A stretch of DNA of 64,000 nucleotides. Source: Atopsyche davidsoni (taxonomy: Eukaryota; Arthropoda; Insecta; Trichoptera; Hydrobiosidae). The notes below the pieces were generated by a model that worked only from the letters and a program-made list of their open reading frames with translations, was not told the origin of the DNA and searched no databases. This document shows, piece after piece, positions 1-31,900 of this stretch (position 1 is the first letter of the stretch; each line of letters opens with the position of its first letter). The stretch is from assembly GCA_022113835.1 (NCBI GenBank), contig JAILWY010000004.1:4653501-4717500 (forward strand), in the 5' to 3' direction. The translations under genes were made by a program, and so were the position numbers.

Positions 1-51
1 ATTTGCATTTAGATGTTTTTGATATATTTATGAGGATCCTTTGTTTTTTAG

Positions 52-20809
<20,758 letters not shown>

Positions 20810-22690
20810 TGCGGTCCCAGGGGCTGCGCCGAGTGGAAGTGCCGTGTGTGACCGCTAGTTATACAGACACAGTGATACGGACAACTCTAGTTGTATGTAC
20901 ATAGTGAAGGATTCACTCCTAACAGACTTGATTTTTTTTACATATAATTTTATCGAGAAATATACACGAGACTGATGAAAATATTTTCTCTTTTTTTTAC
21001 AACTTTATTTTTATTTTTTTACATTTGACTTTACTGTACTTTAGTGATGATGATAGCATGGCCAGTATGATTGGTTCCTCAGGGCAGTGTCGAGTAGATT
21101 CCGTGTGGCCAGTGTGTACTGGCTGACGCCATATCGCCAGCGGCTCTTTGGAGCGTCGCTCCTGCCGATGAGACTCCGCGCTTTCTCAGCATCCTACATA
21201 ACGTAATGTGTATGTAGTTAATTTATTTTTGTTTGGTGCCATCGTTGAATAAAAAAGAAGTCACATATTCTTATAATTATGTAAAAAGTAACTTTAAACG
21301 CGACCATTTGTAAGCAGATACTGACTACATAGGTTAATGATAATTAAATTGAAATTCTTTAGCATTTGTACTGCGTAAAGAATATAAAACTCGATGACCA
21401 ATTAAGTACCAAGTGTTTTTTTTTTTAATTTCTTTATAAGTGAAGCGCTTGTGAAATCAATAAATACTATAAGTGTTAAATAGTAGGATAATTGTGAATT
21501 TCTTCCAAAAATGACATTTTTAAATGGAAATTGTATTATTTTGTATACAGAGAGAAGACCGCACAGGCTACGACCCAGTGATTGTTCATATTGTTACAAC
21601 TGTGAATACATAGCAGATTGATTTGTATATTTATCGAATGTAAAGATATAGTAATTGGTAGTGATATACAATTGAAGTTTATCATTTGAATGTTATGAAA
21701 CATAGTCTAATTGATAGATCCAAATATATTCAACAAGTTGATAGTTTTCTCTACAGACCTCAGTTACCGTCTACGATGGATGCCGGACACTATTCTCCCC
21801 ACACGATCGTTTCAAATACTGCTGTTGTGTTACTATTTACTTTTTATTACAATCTGTTACTATTGAGGTTGTGCCACCACTTAAAGTTTACTTTTAATAA
21901 AGTGCCAGCTTCGCTCCCGATCTTATGTTGCCACACGCTCAAAACAGATGCTAAAACTTATCATTGTATAGTCTCAACATATCTGAAGCCCGATTCCAAT
22001 ACCTCATCATTTGAATAGTACAAACTTAACTGAAACACCAACTGAATCCTGCACTACCAGAATTTTACCTCATCTATTTGTACATTTATATACCACCCTG
22101 CAAACCGACTTAAGTGATCAATGTACTTCGTACATACGATTCCCATTGAGGATCTACTGACATCTCTCGTGTACTGTGACTTCGTGAGCTGCTAACGGGC
22201 ATGTTCTCTTACCCCGCCGCCCAAGTCATGGCACACCACTGTGATATACAAATTAAGCGTTGCAATTCTCAAAGCATTTATTAAACCTTGTATGTAGTAA
22301 TTTGAAATAAAGATGTGAGATTGGAGGTATTGGTAACGGACCACGGTATACCATCTTATTGTACAGAACATATAAATATCACCTCTTCTGTGCCTTTAAT
22401 TCTTTATAGATGCACCTCATCCTAAGTATTCAAAATTATTAAAAAATATTTATATTTATATATACACACACACACACACACACATTTTATTTTACCACTT
22501 CTTGGTAGTCCAATTATGTGAATGTTTTATTATTATTATTATTATTATTATAAAATATACTCATTTGCTAAAAATTCATTTTATATTTCTTGTCTTGTTT
22601 TTCTGCTGACACGACTTGCCTTACTTTTACATTAATTTTCATGGATTAATTTTTTCTTTGTAAAATAAAGTTTTTTTTTATTTTTTATTA
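20810..22690 (+). other. crol: crol 3' untranslated region and polyadenylation signals
   Basis: No reading frame of interest follows the TGA. AATAAA hexamers occur at 21248, 21459, 21896, 22306 and 22664, so several 3' ends are possible. A GC-richer stretch near 21060-21190 contains a short self-complementary GGAGCG-TC-CGCTCC-like hairpin. A CA dinucleotide run (about 22463-22484) and a TTA run (about 22527-22551) lie before the last hexamer. The 3' end of the transcript cannot be fixed from sequence alone. Confidence 0.6.
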
Positions 22691-23060
22691 AACTTTACGA
22701 TGTTAAGGTCCAGCTGGTGATGGCTACTCACCCGAGGAGTGTGAGCGAAAGGGCACCATATTCTATAATTTGATAATGCTCGCAGCCACACTGCCCAGCA
22801 ACCCCACTTATCAAGGCTTACGTTAACCTCTTAATTTGTGGTTTTGTTTAATATCCATATTAATATCACTTTGTAAAAATGAGTTTACATATCAGTGGCT
22901 AAGTTTAATCATTAATTTTTTTGTAGTCTTACTCAAAATCAACCTGTGTTTGTACATTATTTGCATTTTTTTTTAATTACTTTTTTACATGTGTCCATTT
23001 TGAAAGTGATTTTATATGGCTTGGCAATGAGCAAATGCCACAGAGAATTGTACATTATTT

Positions 23061-23086
23061 ATTTCTATGTACATGTACATAGAAAT
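23061..23086. repeat. perfect 26-bp palindrome
   Basis: The sequence ATTTCTATGTACA and its exact reverse complement are joined without a spacer. It sits about 370 bp beyond the last crol polyadenylation hexamer. Function is unknown; it could be a chance product of local AT-rich sequence or a small cruciform site. Confidence 0.8.
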
Positions 23087-24119
23087 TGTGATTGTCTGTT
23101 TATTTTATTTTTTTGTATATTAAGGGATAATGTATTGAGAACAAACATTTTATTATAAACCGCACATGAAAACAAAAGAAATGGCATGTATTCTTAAAAA
23201 TAAATATTTTTACTATAGAGTTTTCTTTTGAAAAGCAATTTCTTTATGTTATCAATTCCTTGAGATAGATTAAGAACCCGGCTGCCATAGAAGTCAGGCT
23301 ATCGTGAAACCTGTAGATCGGTGCTTTGAGACGAGTGGAGCCCGGGGACTTGCAATCCTCAGGGTCTGATTGAAGGACCCTTTAATTTGGTTGTTATACT
23401 CGTACTGCATTGTTATAATCTCAAGAAATGATGAAGCTTTCAGCGTATATCAGATCAGTTTCTTGTTGTATAATTTATGCTGCCCCTTTTTAAACGGTGC
23501 CTTCTATCAAGTACCCTTAATATCGAAAAATCTAATAATTCAACAATATCATGTTATTTAATATATTTTTACTGTTTTACATTACTTCATTTAATTTTAC
23601 TGTATATCTGTAAGTATACAAGCTCTCCGAACTACTCTTGTATGATCATTGTATATTTATTTTTAAGTAAATTATTCTAACAATTGCAAGTGTAAATCTG
23701 CATATTTTTTTATCACACATCTTTTTGTTTTGGCAAATGAGAATGTGTTATCTTGTTCCATTTCGAATCATCCTTTTATAATAAAGAAATACACTTATTT
23801 AAATAGTTCCTTATCTGGTGTTTTCTTCAATAAACCTCATAATTTCTTTCCAAAAATCCTATGTAAGCAAGTAGAGGACCGTATGAATGTATTAAAACAG
23901 CTTAAAGCTAGGTGAATATCAAGAATGAGGAATGCTTTTGAATCAAATATTTACCACAATGACAAACCAATCATTTGATATAGAATAACAAGATACGCAG
24001 TAGAAAGAAAATATGGGTTACTTAAAAGTTTAAAATCCTCTACATTACTATTATTGTGTAGATGAATAAAGATTTTTAATACTTGGAGATTTCTTAGATG
24101 TTATTCTGCTAGAGGTTTG

Positions 24120-24185
24120 TCTTCCGACATTTCGGTACCGGCACTGGGACAGTCTTTCCCGAAAATGGTCAGAAGACACCTTGAC
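24120..24185. repeat. dispersed repeat fragment with TTCGGTACCGG core
   Basis: The segment TTCCGACATTTCGGTACCGG followed by CACTGGGAC, and ending GAAAATGGTCAGAAGAC, resembles the arms of the element at 39360-39575 and fragments at 44284-44335. It is probably a degraded copy of an interspersed repeat family of unknown class. Confidence 0.45.
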
Positions 24186-24695
24186 TTTACCACTATGCAG
24201 CAACCCCAATCGTCTAATAACAATGCTTACATTACAATTGTAGTGGAATCACAGCAACTATTTGTATCGATCTATCTCACCTTGACTTTAGCAAATTCTC
24301 TCTTCAAAAATGAGTAAAGAGAAGAATATCTGCATGTTCTTTCCAGAAAGTTGATTATTTTGGTATACAAAATATTTATTATAAATTTATTTTTTTACAT
24401 AAATAACTTTACAAATTCTTTTAAGATAAAGCTTATGAATATACTCTTTAAAAATAGACGCTTTAGCATCGAATATGGCCATGCAACTCCACTCATGGTA
24501 CAACATGAACAATAACTTCTCATAGAAGGATGCCTCTGACTTGGATTCGTGAATCCATAAAAAGCGACACCTGCTTGTACTGTTTGTGACCCATTCAACA
24601 TTAGACAAAAATAAACTAATAGATTTTAAAAAAGATCACATTTCATAATTATTTAACTGAAATATAAATACTATTAACGTTTTAAGATAAATCAT

Positions 24696-26058
24696 TCAAG
24701 CTTCAAGGGCCACTTTGGGAGTTTTATTCTTGACTTTCTTCATCATCTTTGGGGAGGCTTCTTCAGCTTCTTCCTCCTCGGGAGTAGCAGCTTCAGCTTC
24801 GGATTCCGGTAGTTCTTCCTCGGGAACATCTGGTAGCTTCATAGTAGAGCGAAGGATCTCATCATATTCAGAATCTACAGCCATCTCATCTTCCTCCGTC
24901 AGGGCACCGCTCAGCATCTCATCTATCTCCTTCTGCTTTTGGACGCCTTCTCTAGTCTCATCGAGAATTTGTTCTATTTCATCGATATTGAGAACTTCGT
25001 GTACTTTCTTAAGGGAAGCATTACCAACTTTCAGACCATCCAGAACCTAAAACAAAAAAATGCTTGAATATACACTAAACTACTATTTTTGTACCAGAGA
25101 TAGTCAAAAAAACTACAAGTCGTACCCGAATATGTACTTATTACTTTTCCCTATTCCAATCTGATATTACTGAGTTGAATAATATGAGACAAATAGTTGG
25201 AGGCTCGAAGACGACATTTGTGTTACAAAATAATTATTGATATTTTGATATTTGACAAGTAACGGGAATAAGCAATATAAATTTATCTACAGGAACAAAT
25301 TGTCATGATGTTCAATCATAATAAAATCAGTCATTATTATCTGAGAAAGCACATAAAATATTTATACTCCACCAATAGGTTGAAAGCTCGGTGTCTTCAA
25401 TAAAATTTGAAAAGTCTTTAAGATGCACCAATGTGCATCAACAAAATATCATTACACGCAGAATTGATTTCCAAAACTCACGAGACACTCAAAAATCGTG
25501 CTATGGGGTATTGCAGAAAATATATGTAATAATTTTAATAAACTGGAGATTGGTTCCAGCACATCTATAGCAATGAACTTGAGCCAAAGTTTCCTTCATA
25601 TTGAGTGCATAATATATTTATAATAAAGATATATTAGTTATCCTACTTAAAAAATTGTTGTATTTTTATAACGCATATGGGTAGGTAAAAATTTAATCTT
25701 GATTATGTGCAGATAAGAAAACAGAATGTTTATCAAGAAATAAATATGTACTCACCTGAATTTCGATTTGAGCAAACTCAATATCATGAGTAAGTTTTTC
25801 AAGATTTTCTAATTGTGAGTCGGTGTCATTCAATAATTTCTCTTGATATATCTTCTTACGAAGTAAAAGTCTAGCTCTATCTTTTTTACCGTCATTCAAT
25901 AATTTCCTCGCCAACAATCTATCTCTTTCAAGATTTAATTCAATTCGTTTTTGATATTGCTTCAGTTTATCTCTTTGTTGCTTTAACTGGAGAACAGCTT
26001 TGTCCTGTGCGGTCACTCTACTAACGCTCTTTTTCGATTTTCCAAAAAGCCCACCCAT
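24696..26058 (-). CDS. CHMP6: charged multivesicular body protein 6 (CHMP6/Vps20), ESCRT-III subunit
   Basis: There are two coding exons: 26058-25756 (101 codons) and 25046-24696 (stop TGA), joined in phase 0 by a GT-AG intron, giving 217 residues. The start MGGLFGKSKKS is chosen because Gly2 is the ESCRT-III myristoylation site; there is no upstream ATG in frame. Residues 15-100 form the charged coiled-coil helices of the Snf7 fold (VLQLKQQRDKLKQYQKRIE). KLPDVPEEELP near residue 170 fits the MIM2 motif that binds the MIT domain of Vps4. CHMP6 links ESCRT-II to CHMP4 polymerisation in multivesicular body sorting and in cytokinetic abscission. The tail after MIM2 is Glu-rich then Lys-rich (KMMKKVKNKTPK) and longer than in the 201-residue human protein. 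It is divergent from the survivin gene. Confidence 0.93.
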
Positions 26059-26169
26059 TGTCCCTGTCGACAATAATAAATATTATAAGAATAAAATAGT
26101 AATCTTTGTTACAACATCTTTAAAATTATTAAACGAAAACACAAACACTAGATAAATTAAAATAATTAC

Positions 26170-26390
26170 CGGCTCTATGTACACTAACTATTAATTTGTA
26201 CGATGGCCCAGCAATAACACATCTCACAAAACCACTCAAATCATATCTAATTGGATTTATATTTTCAAGTAATTTAAGTTTATGAGACTCTTTTACTGTG
26301 TACTCCAAAAACTTCTTCGCTCAGGATTAATTTTTCGTTACTTCGCAAATATTGGAGATTATTTTGACACTGACATCACAGGGCTGCCGG
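26170..26390 (-). other. CHMP6: probable 5' noncoding exon and promoter of CHMP6
   Basis: On the minus strand a donor, GAGCCG|GTAATT at 26170/26169, can pair with the acceptor GTCGACAG|GGACAATG just before the start codon. The exon would hold the 5' UTR; a frame open across it has no ATG. The upstream limit is a guess. Confidence 0.4.
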
Positions 26391-26457
26391 TCGAGAAATT
26401 ATTATTTTCACTATTATTATTCATTTTCAACGTGTTCTTTGAACATTTCCAATGACC

Positions 26458-26938
26458 GATCACAATTAATTATTAAACTTAATTTTTATATTGTTACATC
26501 TTAGCATTTATCTCACCTTATCAAAAAATAATTTTAAATACTGCTTTTAAAAATCAATTATCACATAGCAAAAACAAAAGCTTGCTCTGACTAGATAAAT
26601 CAAATTTTGGTCGACTATTTTTTTAGCTGTCAGGCAACATTTTAAAAAAGCATTTTAGAATTACTACCATACACAAAGCTATTTGTTTTTTTTTTTTGTA
26701 AGACGAAAAATGAGTTAATATTAACTTTTTTAATCACAGATCACAATTCATTATTTGATTTAATTTTTAAAGCGTTTCTCTATCCTTGTCAAAATAAATA
26801 TTTTTAGCATTGCAATCAAAAAAAATAATTTCAAATACTGCTTTTAAAAATTAATTATCACAAAAAACTAAAACTTCCTTCGATTTGATTTACCAAATTT
26901 TCGTTAACTATTTATTTAGGTGTCAGGCAACATTTTAA
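26458..26938. repeat. diverged direct duplication between CHMP6 and survivin
   Basis: Copy 1 (about 26458-26645) and copy 2 (about 26739-26938) share GATCACAATT, AATACTGCTTTTAAAAAT, AATTATCACA, a CAAATTTT block and GTCAGGCAACATTTTAAA in the same order. The offset is 281 bp at the left and 293 bp at the right. The duplication occupies most of the spacer between the two divergent genes. The rest of 26940-27550 is AT-rich and includes the likely 5' UTR and first intron of survivin. Confidence 0.75.
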
Positions 26939-27562
26939 ATTACAAAACTGTTTAATTTTTTACTAGAAATTAAATTTAAATCTGAATTTTCAGATTTCAA
27001 TCGTTTATATTGTTAATCCAGTTGTTTTTATGTAAAACGTGAAAGCTGTATCTCATTGACGTTTTTTGTAGCTTTAAAACTACTTATAAATTTAATTGTT
27101 TTTAAAAGTAATAAGCTACCGTATATAAAAAATAATTTCATTTAGAAAAATTAAATTGTCTTGTAAATGCTCACCAAAGAAAACATATATTTGTCATTCA
27201 CATGGCAAGAATTCTGAATTTAAAAAACACCATAGATGTTAAATTTAACTGAAATCTCGCCTTAGTTTGTTTAAAGTGTTTGTATGAATAAACGAAGTGT
27301 TAATTTTTCAATTTTACCGGTTTCATCAATTTCCTGTGTACGTTATTAATAGTTTGAAATATTAAAGGTAATTAACCAAATTTATTAAATTACATATCGC
27401 TCTTACCTACCCTAAATTTTATTTTGCCTCTGTTACTTCTCAATTATATGGTATTAATTATTTTTTTGGTGTTAACTACCAGTGGTAGATCTTTTTCTTT
27501 ATCTTAGATTTTGTAATATTTCGAGTTGATTAATTGATGTAAATGATATGTTGATGTTTCAG

Positions 27563-28180
27563 ATGGTTCTAAAGAGTTTCACTGCATCGAGTATGCAATT
27601 TCAATTGCAAAAACAAAGACTGGATACGTTTAAAAACTGGCCTTTTCCTGATACAGCAATCTGCAATAGAACTAAAATGGCTGAGGCTGGATTCTATTGC
27701 TCAGGCGGTCCTGGGGATGTTGACTCGGTGACTTGCTTTTTGTGTGGCAAACAACTTGATGGATGGGAAGAAAGTGACGATCCATGGGAAGAACACAAGA
27801 GCCATGCTGCCATGTGCAAGTTTGTTCAGATAGGAAAACCTGAGGAACATATGACGGTAATATATATGTTTTTTTAATATTATACTTAAATATTTTGATG
27901 GTACAGGTACAATGTCTCTGTCTTTGATAAAAGGACTGTAAAGCTATAATCGCTTGAGAGCTTCATTAGAATATAAGATAATTTGTGAAGAACTTTTATT
28001 TTTCGCATGAAGATTACTTAATAAAAATATAATTTGTAGTTGGAAGAATTTTTGGAAGTGACCAAACAATGTATGAAAAATCAGATGCACCGAGATAAGG
28101 AGAATCTTTTGGTAATTTTCAAGAACGACAAGAAAAAACTTGAAAATAAAATAATCACATTGGGTAAATCTGCTTGCTAA
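27563..28180 (+). CDS. Det: survivin/deterin, single-BIR IAP-family protein (BIRC5)
   Basis: Exons 27563-27856 and 28040-28180 join in phase 0 to give 144 residues, close to human survivin (142). A 3' splice site (GTTTCAG) immediately precedes ATG 27563, so a noncoding first exon lies upstream. The BIR domain spans residues 17-90, with zinc ligands Cys58, Cys61, His78 and Cys85 and the hallmark MAEAGF...CFLCGKQLDGWE.SDDPWEEH. The C-terminus is a basic amphipathic helix (FLEVTKQCMKNQMHRDKENLL) without RING or CARD. Survivin is the chromosomal passenger subunit that joins INCENP and borealin to bring Aurora B to centromeres and the midbody; insect deterin also has anti-apoptotic activity. Identification is strong. 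Confidence 0.93.
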
Positions 28181-28970
28181 CACAAGATCTTTTTTATATT
28201 ATTTTGTGAGTTAATATTGAAAGTCTCTCTGTATATATTTTGATAAGTGTCTGGTTTCTGAAAAGCTGATAAAAGAAAAAAAAATAGTGCAAATATTGAA
28301 TATATTTATATAGTTTATCAACAAAATAGCACAATATGAAAACCATGTCTAAACTGTTATCGTTCATCGGCTTTTCAGTAACTCATATTAGCTATTATAT
28401 TTTTGAGATTGATCTCAGTTGGAAAATTGGATGAGAATAAATAATTATTGATAGATGAATCATATTTATTGTGATGATACTTATTAAATAAAATCAATTA
28501 AAATTTTTTACATTATTTTATTTTTATTAATATTACTGGTTCCCACTATGTTCAGTTTTCATCAGGTAAGAGTACAGAAAGAGAAAGTTCCATACGAAGC
28601 ACACAGAAGTCCGACTGATGTCAAGTCCGCTATGAATGTTGATGATCGGTGTATGGAAATACATAATTGAAGGGCTTGTAAACCTTAGGAATGCAATCAA
28701 ATCTTATGATCCTCTACCACAAGTGCACTCTTTAAAATATATTATTTATAAATTCTGAAAGATTAGTTAAAATGAACAATGCTGTTTTAATTATTAATAT
28801 CTAAATATATAAAATGCCACTTACACAATAATAGGTTAACGTTGCCAGGGAAACCATGTAATAATGACTATTCGTCGCCCTGGTTACGTAGTTGTTATTT
28901 TGACAATCTTTTATTTTGATGGCTTAAAAAGTGAGTAATCTGAAGTAATCAATTAATTACCAACGTCATC
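28181..28970. other. intergenic spacer between survivin and CFAP52
   Basis: AT-rich with no recognised ORF. AATAAA near 28486 is a possible survivin polyadenylation signal. The last 150 bp must hold the CFAP52 promoter and 5' UTR; no clear TATA or initiator is evident. Confidence 0.4.
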
Positions 28971-31900
28971 ATGGAAGGAGAAACAGGAGTCAAGCCTTTG
29001 GAAATTGCTTCAGTGATTGGGTTTGATGGTAGGAATTCAAAGATTTCATTTAATTAGCTTTTCACGTTACCAATTTCACTTGTTCACATTTTGTTATACA
29101 CATTAAATAATTTAATGAATTTAGCATTATTAAACGTTTGATAATGCTAACATAACAGGTTGGCAAAATCGGTCTCAATCCAGAAAAAAATTGGAAATTA
29201 ACAGTTTAGTTGTGCGACAATAACAATACAGCTTATACTATCTGTGAGAAGATTAAAACTGAAGATTATTTTTCATCTTGATATCAATTTTTCTTCAATA
29301 TTAAAAGTGACTTAATATTGTCACATGACCATTATTATTATTTTTAAATCGTAGAAAGTTGAGTCTAATTTAATCAATGCAATTATATCCACTAACCAAG
29401 CTAGGATATTCTAGCCTCACGTATGGAAATAAATCATCCTCTAAGCCGGGGGTGGCCAATAAGTCCGTCAATTGCAAAGTCAATTTCAGTCGATCGCTCG
29501 CAATGTTTTAACTTAGAAGCCGATAAGATTAGAGCAATATTTTAGTATATATTTTTTCTTATTTTGGATCTACATACCTGTTGAGATTTTCATACATAAA
29601 GTTGACAAGAAATTTTGGCTCGTTAAATAATTATGTTGTTTTTCACATAGGTAGATATGTATATTTTATAATATATTTTGCTTATCTACCCATAGCTCGC
29701 GAGAGTGCACCTTGCACTGAAACACAGTGTATAGAAATATGTATTTCACACTTCCTCTCCCCACTCAGACTACGCCTATGACAACAAGTCGAACGCGACA
29801 CATTTTTAAACTTGATTAGTTAATATAGGGTTTTTTCAACAGGAACAACAATAAATGGTTTTAAAATTCACCCAAATGGATACGAAGTTGTCTACCCAAT
29901 CGGAAATAAAGTTTGCATCTTAAATTGGTACACAAAGTATATGGAGTTTTTGACTGGGCATTCAAACATTATATCTAGCATTGCCGTGTCTGATGATGGA
30001 AAATTCATTGGTTCTGGGCAAATCAATCACATTGGCTTCAAGGCACAAACCATACTGTGGGATTATGATAAAAAAGTATCAGTGGCACAGCACGAACTTC
30101 ATAAGGTATCAGTTTCTAGTTGCAATTATAGTTAAAAAAATTCTTTCTATCCGTTCCTGCCACAAATCAAAACACATGTCTTGTAAGAAACATGAGCAGC
30201 ACGTGCAACTTATTTGGTATACAAGAGCTTCAATTTTGAACCAACACAAGTGTGTTGAGTTACCTTCAGTTTAAATGTTTATTTTTATTATTACATTAAA
30301 CTAGGTACGTGTTGAGGCCTTGGTCTTCTCGCGTGACAATGCATTGATGATATCAATTGGAGGTCGCGATTGCGGACAGATTGTTGTTTGGGATCTTAAA
30401 ACGAATAGCGCTCGATGTACAATGATAGCGACAAAAGCAACCGCAGGAGACGCTGTCACAGTATCAGGCTTGGAGAGAAGACACACCTCATTTATAACTG
30501 GAGGAGACAGTAAACCACATATATTTCTTCTATACATTATCAAACTTTTATCGCAAATAATAACATAATGTTAAATAAATTCACGCAGCAGTTTTTAAGC
30601 AAAGTAAAAATAAATTATGCAGAATTGATTTTTACTGTTAAGCAGAATCGGGTTTTGGGCATTTATAGGTCCTCAAGTTATTGTTCCATGAAATTGATTT
30701 ACTTTAAGTAAGGCTGAAGACAACCTTACAGTTAACAATTCTTGTACATCAATATTGTATACAATTTAATTGAAATTAATCACTAAATTGGACTTTAAAT
30801 TCAGGAAACTAATTTTAAAATAATACATGGCCTTATTGTTGGAAATTGAATTTTGACACTATTTTTCTAGACACCCTTCGGATTTGGGATTTGGATCCAG
30901 TACATAAAACGTCAACCGTAGTGGATGTTACCATGGGAAAAATCAAAAGATACATTTTGTGCATTGCAATTTCCAATGACGACAGATATGCCTATTGCGG
31001 TACAACGTAAGTTTTGTAATAATATTCATAGAGAAGTGAAACCTCAGAGTATATGTGTTTTTTCTTTGGTGAAATTTTATAGATCTGGAGACATTATGAA
31101 AGTATCGATCGGATATGCTTCTAGCGCAGAAGACAGCGCCAAGCCTAAAATGATTGGTTGCATGGCTAAATGTGGTGAATGGAATAAACAAACTAAACGC
31201 CCTGAAAATGTTTGTTACAGGGCAGGTTGGTAAAAAAAAATTGCAGTGTAGAGATAATTGTTTTATAAAGCTTATTAAATATCTCAAAATATTTTCAGGG
31301 ACTCGGTGTATTATTTTATTAGATGATTGTTTACTTGTTGGTGCTGGAGATGGCACAATAGAACTATTAGAAGAAATAAAATGGAAAAAAACTTTTCCTA
31401 AAGAAAGACTTTGTGAACCTATTGCACCAGACTTTAAAGTAGTAAGTTAAAATTATCAATATTGATGCTGTTTATGCATATATTTTTTCAGAATCGGAAG
31501 AGCGCTCATAATTTTTTTCCAATGCAATTAACTCAATTATGCAAATACAATTTTCACACAATGTTTATATAAATGTATTGTTTTTAGTTAAAGTCTATTA
31601 AAGTATCGGCACCAATTTCATCTCTACAATTGATGACACTGGTCAAAGGAAAGAAAAGTGAAAATGTTTTATTTGCTGCCACAAGAGAAAGTGAAATATA
31701 TACCATCAATCTTGCTACGTTTGAGCCAACTCTAGTATACACGTGCCACATAAACTCTGTCAATGATGTCACGTTTCCAGTGTATGTACTATTATTATTA
31801 CAACAAAACATTAAAGTATTACTCTGTGGTGTCATAATATGCCAGTATTCGTTTCTAGAGGGATGTCAGATGTCTTTGCCACTGCTGGATACGGAGACGT

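Larger units (their letters stand above)
22690..24380. other. intergenic region between crol and CHMP6
   Basis: No gene is recognised. The ORFs here are short, AT-driven and without domains. It contains a perfect 26-bp palindrome at 23061-23086, a GC-richer unidentified stretch at about 23260-23370, and a repeat fragment near 24120-24185 with TTCGGTACCGGCACTGG. The CHMP6 3' UTR probably extends into the right end, where AATAAA occurs on the minus strand near 24395. Confidence 0.5.

Noticed and set aside
23477..23915. Short plus-strand ORFs after crol
   Set aside because: Phe/Tyr/Ile/Leu-rich translation of AT-rich DNA without homology or splice context.
25693..26073. CHMP6 start five residues upstream (STGT leader) and C-terminal extension after QIEIQ
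   Set aside because: The upstream codon is TTG, and MGG gives the myristoylated Gly2; the extension runs into the intron past a clear donor.
29453..29490. hAT-like terminal sequence GCCGGGGGTGGCCAATAAG in CFAP52 intron 1
   Set aside because: No matching opposite end or 8-bp target duplication was found, so I do not call an element.
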